From UBA7446 sp965656545 (GTDB lineage: Bacteria > Bacteroidota > Bacteroidia > Flavobacteriales > Flavobacteriaceae): DNA of 64,000 nucleotides. The notes under the pieces were generated by a model. The model was given only the letters and a program-made list of their open reading frames with translations, had not been told where the DNA came from and did not search any database. Below, one piece after another: positions 26,814 to 35,402 of the stretch. A program made the translations under genes and the position numbers. The stretch lies in assembly GCA_965656545.1 (NCBI GenBank), contig CBFHKZ010000001.1, forward strand, positions 496,001 through 560,000, read 5' to 3'. Every line of letters begins with the position of its first letter. Position 1 is the first letter of the stretch.

Positions 26814-28421
26814 TTATGCATTCATTGAAATCAAAAACTCTTCGTTGTTGAGTGATTTCTTGATGCGGTCGTTGATAAACTCCATGGCTTCCACAGGGTT
26901 CATGTCGGCTAGGTATTTGCGCATAATCCACATGCGTTGAATGGTTTTTTCATCCAACAAGATGTCGTCACGACGCGTGCTTGAAGACACCAAGTCAATG
27001 GCTGGGAATATACGACGGTTGGAGATACGGCGGTCTAGCTGCAGTTCCATGTTACCTGTTCCTTTAAATTCTTCAAAAATAACCTCATCCATCTTAGATC
27101 CTGTTTCGGTTAGTGCCGTTGCAATAATCGATAGCGATCCGCCATTTTCAATATTACGAGCTGCTCCAAAGAAACGCTTGGGTTTGTGTAGCGCATTGGC
27201 ATCTACACCTCCACTCAATATCTTACCAGACGCAGGCTGTACCGTATTATAAGCACGTGCCAGACGTGTGATGGAATCCAAAAGGATAACCACGTCATGC
27301 CCACACTCTACCAATCTCTTGGCTTTCTCAAGCACGATGTTGGCCACCTTTACGTGACGGTCTGCTGGCTCATCAAAAGTGGAGGCTACAACCTCACCCT
27401 TAACATTGCGCTGCATATCCGTAACTTCTTCTGGACGTTCGTCAATAAGCAAGATGATTTGGTATACCTCTGGGTGGTTGGCTGCAATAGCATTGGCCAC
27501 GTCCTTTAACAGCATCGTCTTACCTGTTTTAGGTTGTGATACAATCATACCACGCTGTCCTTTTCCAATTGGGCAAAACAAATCCATTACTCGTGTTGAG
27601 ACAGTGCTTTGCTTGTCAGCTAGGTTAAACTTTTCCTGTGGAAATAGCGGAGTAAGGTGTTCAAATGATACACGGTCACGCACGATATCGGGCGAAAGCC
27701 CATTAATCAACGACACCTTGATAAGTGGAAAGTATTTTTCACCTTCTTTTGGTGGACGAATATGACCCAATACGGTATCTCCTGTTTTGAGGCCAAACAA
27801 ACGTACTTGCGACTGCGACACGTAAATATCGTCAGGGGAAGTAAGGTAGTTGTAGTCTGAGGAGCGTAAAAAGCCGTAGCCTTCTTGCATCATCTCCAAA
27901 ACACCTTCACTTTCTATAATCCCTTCAAATTCGTAATCGGGCTGGCGATAGCGGTTGCGGTGATCTTTGTTGTGATTGCCTTTTTCAGCGGCATCGTTTC
28001 CATTTTGTTGGCGATTTCCTCTGTTGTTATTGTTGCCATTGCCCTTATTGTGCTGTTGCTTCTGTCTAGGCTGATCCGAATTTTTATCGTTTCTGTGCTC
28101 AGGTTTTTTGTCCTTAGAATCCTTGGCATCCTTGGGAATATTGGAGTCCTTGGAATCCTTGGAATCTTTATTGTTCCTGTTGTCTTTCTTGTTGTCTCTC
28201 TTTTCTCTGAATGGCTTTTTGTTCTCAGCAGTTTCAGTTTTAGCAGGTGCTTTTTGCTCCTCCTCTTGCTCACCTTCTTCTGGAAGTGTAGACTGGTGAT
28301 CAATGATGCGATAAGTGAGTTCAATTTTTTTAAGTGCGGTAATTTTTTTAATACCTAGCTCTTTTGCAATTTCTTGCAATTCAGCAAGCTTTTTAGCTTT
28401 TAACTCTGATAATTCAAACAT
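26814..28421 (-). CDS. rho: Transcription termination factor Rho with disordered insert
   Basis: Hexameric RNA helicase that ends transcription. The N-terminal Rho domain (FELSELKAKKLAELQEIAKE) is followed by an insert of about 110 residues, roughly 50-160, dominated by Lys, Asn, Asp, Gln and Arg with repeated KDSKDSKDS-type units. The RNA-binding cold-shock domain then follows (GVLEMMQEGYGFLRSS), and the ATPase core has SQPKTGKTMLLKD (Walker A), ILLIDERPEEVTDM and LDSITRLARAYN. Start ATG at 28421 gives 535 residues; the frame is open 60 bases further but adds nonconserved residues. Such inserts are known in Bacteroidota Rho and are linked to condensate formation in Bacteroides. Confidence 0.95.
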   Translation of the reverse strand: MFELSELKAKKLAELQEIAKELGIKKITALKKIELTYRIIDHQSTLPEEGEQEEEQKAPAKTETAENKKPFREKRDNKKDNRNNKDSKDSKDSNIPKDAKDSKDKKPEHRNDKNSDQPRQKQQHNKGNGNNNNRGNRQQNGNDAAEKGNHNKDHRNRYRQPDYEFEGIIESEGVLEMMQEGYGFLRSSDYNYLTSPDDIYVSQSQVRLFGLKTGDTVLGHIRPPKEGEKYFPLIKVSLINGLSPDIVRDRVSFEHLTPLFPQEKFNLADKQSTVSTRVMDLFCPIGKGQRGMIVSQPKTGKTMLLKDVANAIAANHPEVYQIILLIDERPEEVTDMQRNVKGEVVASTFDEPADRHVKVANIVLEKAKRLVECGHDVVILLDSITRLARAYNTVQPASGKILSGGVDANALHKPKRFFGAARNIENGGSLSIIATALTETGSKMDEVIFEEFKGTGNMELQLDRRISNRRIFPAIDLVSSSTRRDDILLDEKTIQRMWIMRKYLADMNPVEAMEFINDRIKKSLNNEEFLISMNA

Positions 28422-28492
28422 GTGTGTTATGGTAATTGTATATTGTGTGCCGGCTGAAGTATTTGCCGTTAGGGCAAACATACAACTTTTTT

Positions 28493-28500
28493 TATTTTTG
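28493..28500 (+). promoter_or_regulatory. Promoter -7 box for glycosyltransferase
   Basis: TATTTTTG fits TAnnTTTG and lies 23 bases before the ATG at 28524, in the gap divergent from rho. Confidence 0.55.
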
Positions 28501-28523
28501 TCTTTTAATTTTTTAAAATCTGA

Positions 28524-29369
28524 ATGGATATTTCCATTGTAGTTCCCGTATTCAATGAAGAAGCTTTCGTAAAACAGGCGCTTACTTCTTTGTTAAATCA
28601 AACATATCCAGCCAAGCAATTGGTTGTTGTTGACGATGGTTCAACGGATAATTCCGTTGCTATTATCCGCAAACTCGCCGAAGCACACCCTAATTTGAAG
28701 CTTATCACGTCAGATAAAGCATCTACTCATGCGCCAGGCGAAAAGGTAGTGCGGGCATTTATGCGTGGTTTTGATGCGCTTACTGCTGATTGGGACGTGG
28801 TTTGCAAGTTTGATGCTGATATTGTTTTCCCAAATAATTATTTAGAGAAACTCAACGACGCTTTTAGTAGCAACGATACGTTGGGTATGTTTGGCGGCCT
28901 GCTGACCGTTCCCAATAAAGACGCATGGGTAGTTGAACCTATTTCACGCAACAATCACCTTAGAGGCCCTATTAAGGCTTATTCAAAGGCTTGTTATGCC
29001 GATGTGGGAGGCTTGCGAGCAGCTTTGGGGTGGGACACGCTTGACGAGTTATTGGCGCTGCAACGTGGGTATCAGGTTAAGGTAGATAAGGAATTACTTG
29101 TTAAACACTTACGGCCCACAGGAGCGAAATACAATTTTAAAGGGGCTGTTACCAAAGGCCGTTTGTTCTATGAGTTGGGCTATGGATTCTTTTTGGGCGT
29201 TTTGGCTTCTATCAAGTGGTCGTTTACCCAGCGGGGTAGTTTGCTTGCGGCTTTAGGTGGGTTTTTAGGTGCTTGGTTTACTTGTAAACCCAAGCTTATC
29301 ACGAAGCAGGAAGCCCGTTTTATTAGGCGCTACCGATGGTCACAAATTTTTTCTCGGTTTGTCACCTAG
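28524..29369 (+). CDS. Glycosyltransferase family 2
   Basis: GT-A enzyme with DISIVVPVFNEEAFVKQ at the N-terminus, LVVVDDGSTDNS for nucleotide binding and the DxD metal motif in CKFDADIVFP. A weakly hydrophobic region near residues 215-250 may contact the membrane. The product has 281 residues. Its last 30 bases overlap the 3' end of the convergent phosphoesterase gene. The basic C-terminal tail and the ADVGGLRAALGWDTLDEL acceptor-side stretch resemble flavobacterial family 2 enzymes of unknown glycan. It is unlinked to the 3.8-8.6 kb polysaccharide block. Confidence 0.88.
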   Translation: MDISIVVPVFNEEAFVKQALTSLLNQTYPAKQLVVVDDGSTDNSVAIIRKLAEAHPNLKLITSDKASTHAPGEKVVRAFMRGFDALTADWDVVCKFDADIVFPNNYLEKLNDAFSSNDTLGMFGGLLTVPNKDAWVVEPISRNNHLRGPIKAYSKACYADVGGLRAALGWDTLDELLALQRGYQVKVDKELLVKHLRPTGAKYNFKGAVTKGRLFYELGYGFFLGVLASIKWSFTQRGSLLAALGGFLGAWFTCKPKLITKQEARFIRRYRWSQIFSRFVT

Positions 29370-29852
29370 TTCAATTACAACAAGATTTTTTGCTTTTCCC
29401 GCTTCGATTTCAAAGCGTATCATGGTTTGTTTTTTATGAAAGCCGTGTTTTCCTGCCGCACCGGGATTCATAAACAGTAGGTTGTGTTTTTTTTCAAAAG
29501 CAACCTTTAGAATGTGGGAATGTCCACATATAAATATATCTGGTTTTAGACGCTCCAGTTTTTCTACAATGCCCTTTGCATAGCGGGGCGGTTTACCACC
29601 AATATGGGTCATAAAGACGCGCATGCCTTCAACGGTAAAGAATAAATCCTCATCAAATTGGCTTCTGATACGCGCATTGTCAATGTTGCCATATACCACT
29701 TTGAGCGGTTTGATTTTTTCTAGGGCATCTGTCACTTCAAAAGCACCAATATCGCCGGCGTGCCAAATTTCATCGACCGCCTCCGCATAGCCCAAAACCC
29801 GTGGGTCTAAAAAACTGTGCGTATCTGAAAGCAACAATATCTTTTTCATCAT
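29340..29852 (-). CDS. YfcE/MJ0936-type metallophosphoesterase
   Basis: Small calcineurin-like phosphodiesterase. Metal ligands are in LLSDTHSF (Asp, His), HAGDIGAF (Asp), VYGNIDN (Asn), MTHIGG (His) and CGHSHILK (His pair). The product has 170 residues, normal for the MJ0936 family. Two adjacent ATGs at 29852 and 29849 are possible starts; the TAATTTTG box ends 7 bases upstream. It is divergent from truA with a 20-base gap and overlaps the convergent glycosyltransferase by 30 bases. The natural substrate is unknown. Confidence 0.9.
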   Translation of the reverse strand: MMKKILLLSDTHSFLDPRVLGYAEAVDEIWHAGDIGAFEVTDALEKIKPLKVVYGNIDNARIRSQFDEDLFFTVEGMRVFMTHIGGKPPRYAKGIVEKLERLKPDIFICGHSHILKVAFEKKHNLLFMNPGAAGKHGFHKKQTMIRFEIEAGKAKNLVVIELGDKPRKNL

Positions 29853-29859
29853 CTTTGTA

Positions 29860-29867
29860 CAAAATTA
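29860..29867 (-). promoter_or_regulatory. Promoter -7 box for phosphoesterase
   Basis: TAATTTTG on the minus strand fits TAnnTTTG and lies 7 bases before the phosphoesterase ATG. Confidence 0.5.
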
Positions 29868-29872
29868 CACCT

Positions 29873-30628
29873 TTGCGTTATTTTTTAGAGTTTTCATACA
29901 AAGGAACTGCATATCACGGATGGCAACGCCAACCCAATGCCTCCACAGTACAGCAGCAAATGGAAGATGCACTGACTACTTTGTTGGGCAAAGAAACGGC
30001 TGTGCTCGCTGCTGGTAGAACAGATACGGGCGTACACGCCAAACAAATGTTTGCACATGTAGACTTGGCGCTCAATACTGAAGCGGTCAAACAACTTGCG
30101 CATCGGCTAAACAAATTGCTACCCCACGACATTGCCATCATAGATATACACCCCGTAAAAGCAGATGCCCACGCACGTTTTGATGCGATTTCACGCAGCT
30201 ATGCCTATCATTTGGTACAACACAAATACCCCTTTGCACACGAGTTGGCTTATACGTTTACGACCACATTAGACTGGGATGCCATGAATGCCGCAGCCAA
30301 ATTACTTTTAAGTCACACCAATTTTAAGTGTTTTTCTCGCTCCAAGACAGATGTAAAAACCTATGACTGTAAGGTTACTGAGGCTTATTGGGAACAATCA
30401 GATTCGGAATGGGTGTTTTATATTTCGGCCAACCGCTTTTTACGCAATATGGTGCGCGCCATAGTGGGTACGCTGCTAGATGTTGGTACGGGTAAATCAA
30501 GCTTGGCTGATTTTCAAGCGATTCTAAATAGCGAGGACAGAACCAAAGCGGGAAGTTCAGCACCTGCACATGGATTATTTTTGACGCAAGTTCAATATCC
30601 AAACACTATCTTTGAAACAAATGGATAA
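29873..30628 (+). CDS. truA: tRNA pseudouridine(38-40) synthase TruA
   Basis: Isomerises uridines 38-40 in the anticodon arm of many tRNAs. The family start RYFLEFSYKGTAYHGWQRQ is present, and the catalytic Asp lies in AAGRTDTGVHAKQ. FISANRFLRNMVRAIVG is the conserved C-terminal helix. No ATG precedes the conserved N-terminus in reach; TTG at 29873 gives 251 residues, the usual length, whereas longer in-frame starts extend into the divergent gene. The stop overlaps the start of the ABC exporter gene by 8 bases (ATGGATAA), so both are coupled. Confidence 0.93.
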   Translation: MRYFLEFSYKGTAYHGWQRQPNASTVQQQMEDALTTLLGKETAVLAAGRTDTGVHAKQMFAHVDLALNTEAVKQLAHRLNKLLPHDIAIIDIHPVKADAHARFDAISRSYAYHLVQHKYPFAHELAYTFTTTLDWDAMNAAAKLLLSHTNFKCFSRSKTDVKTYDCKVTEAYWEQSDSEWVFYISANRFLRNMVRAIVGTLLDVGTGKSSLADFQAILNSEDRTKAGSSAPAHGLFLTQVQYPNTIFETNG

Positions 30629-32396
30629 AAAAGCGTCGAATAGCATTTTGGATGTTAGCTTGTTTAAGCGTCTTTTGGCTTTTGCAAAGCCCTATCGCAT
30701 CACTTTTATAGTGGTGTTGGTCTCGGCAGTTTTATTATCTGGGTTTTCTACACTCAGTCCTTACCTACTTAAGATTACCATAGACGATTATATTACCCTG
30801 AAGGATTACGATGGCATGTTGCTTCTTATTGCCCTTATGGCGCTGACCTTGGTGCTTGAAGTTGTTTTTCAATTTGTGTTTATCTATTACGCCAACTGGC
30901 TTGGGCAACACGTTATTTTCGATTTGCGCAATATGCTCTATCGCCATATGATACAGTTTAAAATGGCTTATTACGACAAGTCGGCAGTGGGGCGTTTGGT
31001 TACTCGTGTGGTAAGTGATATCGAGACCATCTCAGGAATTTTTAGCCAAGGCTTGTTTATGATCATTGCAGACCTTTTAAAGATGGTCGTGGTTATTGTG
31101 GTGATGTGGACAATAAGTTGGAAGTTATCGATTGTTGTTTTTGCTGTTTTACCCGTAATTCTGTTTGCAACACGACAATTTCAAAAAGCGATGAAATCCG
31201 CTTTCGATGAAGTACGCACACAAGTAGCCAACCTCAATAGTTTTGTGCAAGAACGCATTTCAGGCATGAGCATTGTGCAGTTATTTGGTCGTGAAAGCGT
31301 GGAGTCAGCCGCATTCAAAGACATCAATGACAAACACCGCAAAGCGTGGTTAAAAACCGTTTGGTATAACTCCATTTTCTTTCCTATTGCAGAACTCTCC
31401 ACCTCGATTACTATCGGGCTTCTTGTGTGGTTTGGTGGACTGAATGTTATTGCGGGCTCATCGGGAATTACACTTGGTATTATCTTTTTGTTTATTCAGT
31501 TGTCACAAATGCTGTTTCGTCCATTGCGACAAATTGCGGATAAGTTCAATACCCTTCAAATGGGTATGGTGGCGGTTCGCCGTGTAATGGCAGTGCTAGA
31601 TACGGAAGATTCGATTTCAAGCAACGGTCAAATTCCCAACAATGAAATTTCAGGTCAGGTTGCTTTTGAAAATATAACGTTTTCTTACAAAGAAGATGAA
31701 ACGGTCTTACACGGCATATCGTTTGATATGGCACCCGGTGAAACCGTAGCCGTAGTTGGTGCCACTGGCGCTGGAAAGTCAACGCTTATCAATATTCTAA
31801 GCCGCTTCTATGAGGTTGAAAGTGGACAGGTAACCTTGGATGGCGTAAATATCAAAGATTACGACCGTTCTTGGTTACGCAAACAAATCGGTGTGGTGCT
31901 GCAAGATGTTTTCCTGTTTGCCGATTCCATTTACAACAACATAACGCTGTGGGATACTTCCATTTCTGAAGACGATGTGATTGCAGCTGCCAAAAAAATC
32001 GGTGTTCACGATTTTATTTCAAGCCTTCCAGACGGTTATCATTTTAATGTAAAAGAACGCGGCGGCATGCTGTCAACAGGGCAGCGCCAATTGATTGCTT
32101 TTTTAAGAGCCTATGTCATTCAGCCTAAGATTTTGGTTTTAGACGAGGCCACCTCTTCAATTGATACACATGCAGAAAAGCTTATCCAAAAGGCTACCAA
32201 AGAAATTACCAAAGGCAAAACCTCTCTTGTAATTGCCCACAGACTCGCCACCATACAGCGTGCAGACAGCATTATTGTTTTGGACAAAGGAAAGATTGTG
32301 GAGTCGGGAACACACAGCGCGTTACTGAAAATTGAGGGTGGCTACTACAAGAACCTATATGAGGTTCAATTTGTTACTGCTGAAGCAGTCATCTAA
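30621..32396 (+). CDS. ABC exporter (fused membrane and ATPase domains)
   Basis: MsbA/MdlB-type half-transporter that works as a dimer to export a lipid, drug or peptide. Residues 1-320 hold six membrane helices. The ATPase domain has Walker A VGATGAGKSTLIN near residue 382, the signature STGQRQL in place of the textbook LSGGQ, Walker B ILVLDEATSS and an H-loop in IAHRLAT. The product is 591 residues. The ATG at 30621 overlaps the truA stop. The altered signature (MLSTGQRQLI) is common in the MdlB/SmdB branch. Its last 4 bases overlap the convergent cdaA stop. Cargo is unknown. Confidence 0.92.
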   Translation: MDKKASNSILDVSLFKRLLAFAKPYRITFIVVLVSAVLLSGFSTLSPYLLKITIDDYITLKDYDGMLLLIALMALTLVLEVVFQFVFIYYANWLGQHVIFDLRNMLYRHMIQFKMAYYDKSAVGRLVTRVVSDIETISGIFSQGLFMIIADLLKMVVVIVVMWTISWKLSIVVFAVLPVILFATRQFQKAMKSAFDEVRTQVANLNSFVQERISGMSIVQLFGRESVESAAFKDINDKHRKAWLKTVWYNSIFFPIAELSTSITIGLLVWFGGLNVIAGSSGITLGIIFLFIQLSQMLFRPLRQIADKFNTLQMGMVAVRRVMAVLDTEDSISSNGQIPNNEISGQVAFENITFSYKEDETVLHGISFDMAPGETVAVVGATGAGKSTLINILSRFYEVESGQVTLDGVNIKDYDRSWLRKQIGVVLQDVFLFADSIYNNITLWDTSISEDDVIAAAKKIGVHDFISSLPDGYHFNVKERGGMLSTGQRQLIAFLRAYVIQPKILVLDEATSSIDTHAEKLIQKATKEITKGKTSLVIAHRLATIQRADSIIVLDKGKIVESGTHSALLKIEGGYYKNLYEVQFVTAEAVI

Positions 32397-33178
32397 GCCA
32401 TGTCTTTGGCAATGATGTCATGCAGTTCTTTATACGAGCCAAAAGAAATTTTTTCTCCGTCTTTAAAGTAGCTAATGCTTCCTGTTTCTTCGGATACCAC
32501 CAAAACCACCGCATCTGTTTTTTCTGTAATTCCAACTGCAGCTTTGTGTCGAAGACCGAATTTTTTTGGCAGTCCACTTTTGTCGGATACAGGAAGCACA
32601 ACACGTGTTGTTGTGATGTTGTTGTTTTCAATGATGGCTGCGCCATCGTGTAGGGGTGCGCTTTTGTGAAAGATACTTTCAATGACAGGAATTGAAATTT
32701 CCATATTTACTTCGACACCCGATGATTTAAGGAAGTCCAAGCTGCTGTTGCGCTCGAGAACCAAAAGTGCGCCTGTTTTTTGTTTTTTGAGCGAAGCGCA
32801 ACTTTTCACCAAGGCGTCAATATTAAGCGAGGATTCAATATCACTTGAATTGGTGTTAAAGATTTTGAGATAGCGATTTATTGTCTTTCGGTTTGCCAAA
32901 TTTGAAGACCCCAACATCAATAGCAGTTTGCGAATTTCTTGTTGAAAAACCACAATAAGAGCAAATACCCCAACACTCATAAAGCCCCCAAGTATGTTGC
33001 TGAGCAATTCCATATTCAAGGCATCAGTGATTTTCCAAATCAAATAGAGTATGACAATGCCCACAAAAATATTGATGGCTGCTGTTCCTTTAACAAGGCG
33101 GTAAGCATAGAAGAGCAACATCGCTACCAATACAATATCGATGATGTCCAGTATATTAAAATCTAAAAAATCAAACAT
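32393..33178 (-). CDS. cdaA: Diadenylate cyclase CdaA
   Basis: Makes c-di-AMP from two ATP at the inner membrane. Three N-terminal helices (about residues 10-30, 35-55 and 65-82) precede the DisA_N catalytic domain. The DGA motif is in APLHDGAAII and the RHR-type motif is GLRHKAAVGITE, both needed for ATP binding. The product has 261 residues, normal for CdaA. It lies 23 bases downstream of folP on the same strand, replacing the CdaR-GlmM context of Firmicutes; no c-di-AMP phosphodiesterase is seen in the window. Confidence 0.94.
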   Translation of the reverse strand: MFDFLDFNILDIIDIVLVAMLLFYAYRLVKGTAAINIFVGIVILYLIWKITDALNMELLSNILGGFMSVGVFALIVVFQQEIRKLLLMLGSSNLANRKTINRYLKIFNTNSSDIESSLNIDALVKSCASLKKQKTGALLVLERNSSLDFLKSSGVEVNMEISIPVIESIFHKSAPLHDGAAIIENNNITTTRVVLPVSDKSGLPKKFGLRHKAAVGITEKTDAVVLVVSEETGSISYFKDGEKISFGSYKELHDIIAKDMA

Positions 33179-33201
33179 CCTATAAAATTACGAATAATTG
33201 G

Positions 33202-34029
33202 TTAAGCATACTTAAGTTTTTCAATGAGTTGCACGGCTTGATGGGCTTCTTTGACGTCGTGTACACGTAGAATTTGCGCGCCTTGCTGCAAGGCAACGGT
33301 GTTTAATACGCTTGTTCCGTTGAGCGCGTCAGCAACTTCTATTTGAAGCAGTTTATATATCATCGACTTGCGCGACACCCCAATCAGCATGGGGATGCCG
33401 TCCATTTGAATACTGCTTATATTTTTCAGTAACGTGTAGTTGTGTTCTAGTGTTTTGCCAAATCCAAAGCCCGGATCAATGATGATGTCATGAATGCCAG
33501 CCTTGTGCGCTGCATCAATTTTTGCAGCAAAAAACAATCTAATATCTGTCAATATAGTTTCATAGCTGGGTTTGTCTTGCATGTTTTGCGGGGTGCCCTG
33601 CATGTGCATGGCAACATAAGGAACGCCGAGTGCACCAACCGTTTTTAGCATTTTAGCGTCTAGATTACCACCCGAAATATCGTTGACCATGGCAGCACCT
33701 GCCGCTACAGCTTGTTTGGCAACATCACTTCTGTAGGTGTCTATGGAAATGAGCGTTTCTGGAAATGTTTTGTGTATTTCCTCAATGACAGGCAACACCC
33801 GAGCCAATTCTTCATCAGCTGAAATCTCAACTGCTCCAGGTTTTGAGCTTGCTCCTCCGACATCTATAAATGTAGCGCCTTCAAGAAGCATTTTTTCCGT
33901 TTGGGCAAGTGCACGGTCTGTATTGTTGTATAAACCACCGTCGTAAAAGGAGTCTGGGGTAAGGTTTAGAATCCCCATTATTTTAGGAATTGTCAGGTCT
34001 ATAAGCTTGCCTTTGCACGAGATGTTCAT
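33202..34029 (-). CDS. folP: Dihydropteroate synthase
   Basis: Joins p-aminobenzoate to dihydropterin pyrophosphate in folate synthesis and is the sulfonamide target. Motifs are PKIMGILNLTPDSFYDGG, FIDVGGASSKPGA, IIDPGFGFGKTLEHNY and LIGVSRKSM. The product has 275 residues. It is divergent from the DUF1599-tpiA unit with a 28-base gap and cotranscribed with cdaA. The pathway also uses folE at 19726-20418. The conserved serine-rich loop after GGASS lacks obvious resistance-type insertions. Confidence 0.95.
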   Translation of the reverse strand: MNISCKGKLIDLTIPKIMGILNLTPDSFYDGGLYNNTDRALAQTEKMLLEGATFIDVGGASSKPGAVEISADEELARVLPVIEEIHKTFPETLISIDTYRSDVAKQAVAAGAAMVNDISGGNLDAKMLKTVGALGVPYVAMHMQGTPQNMQDKPSYETILTDIRLFFAAKIDAAHKAGIHDIIIDPGFGFGKTLEHNYTLLKNISSIQMDGIPMLIGVSRKSMIYKLLQIEVADALNGTSVLNTVALQQGAQILRVHDVKEAHQAVQLIEKLKYA

Positions 34030-34057
34030 AAATAGCGCTTAAATTAGTTGGTTTAAA

Positions 34058-34648
34058 ATGAAAACATTTTCATTTTTGAGCGAAATTTACAACAAATCAA
34101 ATCAGGTGGCGCAAACCGAAGCACAATATCTTACAGCAGCAACAACATGCAAGTCATTGTTTGAGCAAAAAATGAAAGATTACGGCTGTGCGTGGCGCAT
34201 ACTTCGCCCCACTTCCCTGACCGATCAGATTTTTATCAAAGCCCAACGCATTAGAACCCTGCAACAACTTGAAACAAAAAAGGTTGACGAGGGTGAAGTA
34301 TCTGAATTTATTGGCATTGTAAATTATTCCATTATGGCACTAATCCAATTGGAATTGGGTGCCGCAGAACAGCCCGACATGTCGAGCGATGAGGTAATGG
34401 CCCAATACAACAAACACGCAGCAGCAACCAAAGCCCTGATGGAGCTAAAGAACCACGACTATGGCGAGGCCTGGCGCGACATGCGCGTAAGCTCCCTAAC
34501 CGATTTGATTCTACAGAAGCTGTTGCGCGTAAAACAAATTGAAAACAACGAAGGCAAAACGCTTGTGAGTGAAGGCCTAGAAGCCAACTTCCAAGACATG
34601 ATTAATTATGCCTTGTTTGCATTGATACACTTAAATAACCAACCTTAA
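34058..34648 (+). CDS. DUF1599 protein with two tandem domain copies
   Basis: The 196 residues hold the same module twice: KDYGCAWRILRPTSLTDQI near residues 38-56 and HDYGEAWRDMRVSSLTDLI near 132-150, each followed by a helix with basic residues and an Asn-Tyr ending (IVNYSIMALI and MINYALFALI). The Pfam family is described as a nucleotide-modification-associated domain by genome context, but a reaction is not established. It lies 2 bases before tpiA and heads the unit with prmA and clpS. This DUF1599-tpiA linkage is frequent in Bacteroidota, so it is a core gene here and not phage cargo. Confidence 0.85.
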   Translation: MKTFSFLSEIYNKSNQVAQTEAQYLTAATTCKSLFEQKMKDYGCAWRILRPTSLTDQIFIKAQRIRTLQQLETKKVDEGEVSEFIGIVNYSIMALIQLELGAAEQPDMSSDEVMAQYNKHAAATKALMELKNHDYGEAWRDMRVSSLTDLILQKLLRVKQIENNEGKTLVSEGLEANFQDMINYALFALIHLNNQP

Positions 34649-34650
34649 CC

Positions 34651-35400
34651 ATGAGAAAACAAATTGTAGCCGGTAACTGGAAAATGAACCTTAACGCCGC
34701 AGAAAGCCAAGAGCTTATAGATGCTTTAAAAGCACAAACGTTTGATGACGGCGTACATGTAGCCATCGCTACGCCATACGTACATTTAGCTGCAGCAGTT
34801 GATCAAACGGCTGGCACACCTATCGATGTGGCCGCACAGAACATGCACCAAGCCGCTTCTGGCGCGTACACTGGCGAGGTTTCGGCAGCCATGCTGGAAG
34901 GAATAGGGGTGAAGACCGTTATTCTTGGACACTCAGAACGCAGGGCTTATTTCCATGAGACTGATGCCCTTTTGGCTGAAAAAGTAAATGCCGCATTGGA
35001 AAACGACATGCATGTCATTTTTTGTTTTGGCGAGGAGTTAGAAGACCGCAAATCGGATGCACACTTTGACCTTGTTACTAGTCAGCTTACCAACGGACTC
35101 TTTCACCTAAATGCATCCCAATGGGCAAATATCACACTCGCCTACGAGCCAGTATGGGCCATTGGAACAGGGGAAACGGCTAGTCCAGCGCAAGCACAAG
35201 AAATGCACGCACATATCAGAGCGGTATTGGCTGCAAAATATGACGATGCATTAGCACAAAGCGTCTCTGTACTTTATGGAGGAAGCGTTAAGCCTGCCAA
35301 CGCCAAAGAGATTTTTGCACAAACAGATGTTGACGGCGGATTGATTGGTGGGGCTTCACTTAAGGCTGAAGATTTTGCCGCTATTGTCAACGCTTTTTAA
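34651..35400 (+). CDS. tpiA: Triosephosphate isomerase
   Basis: Interconverts dihydroxyacetone phosphate and glyceraldehyde 3-phosphate. The substrate Lys is in AGNWKMNL, the electrophilic His in ILGHSERR, the catalytic Glu in AYEPVWAIGTG, and the phosphate-binding loop in LYGGSVKP. The product has 249 residues, normal length. It is flanked within 2-3 bases by DUF1599 and prmA, so all are probably one operon. Confidence 0.97.
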   Translation: MRKQIVAGNWKMNLNAAESQELIDALKAQTFDDGVHVAIATPYVHLAAAVDQTAGTPIDVAAQNMHQAASGAYTGEVSAAMLEGIGVKTVILGHSERRAYFHETDALLAEKVNAALENDMHVIFCFGEELEDRKSDAHFDLVTSQLTNGLFHLNASQWANITLAYEPVWAIGTGETASPAQAQEMHAHIRAVLAAKYDDALAQSVSVLYGGSVKPANAKEIFAQTDVDGGLIGGASLKAEDFAAIVNAF

Positions 35401-35402
35401 AT

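Noticed and set aside
27885..28358. 157-codon hydrophobic frame on the plus strand opposite rho
   Set aside because: It arises from the low-complexity Rho insert (Lys/Asn/Asp codons read backwards as Leu/Val/Phe); not a real membrane protein.
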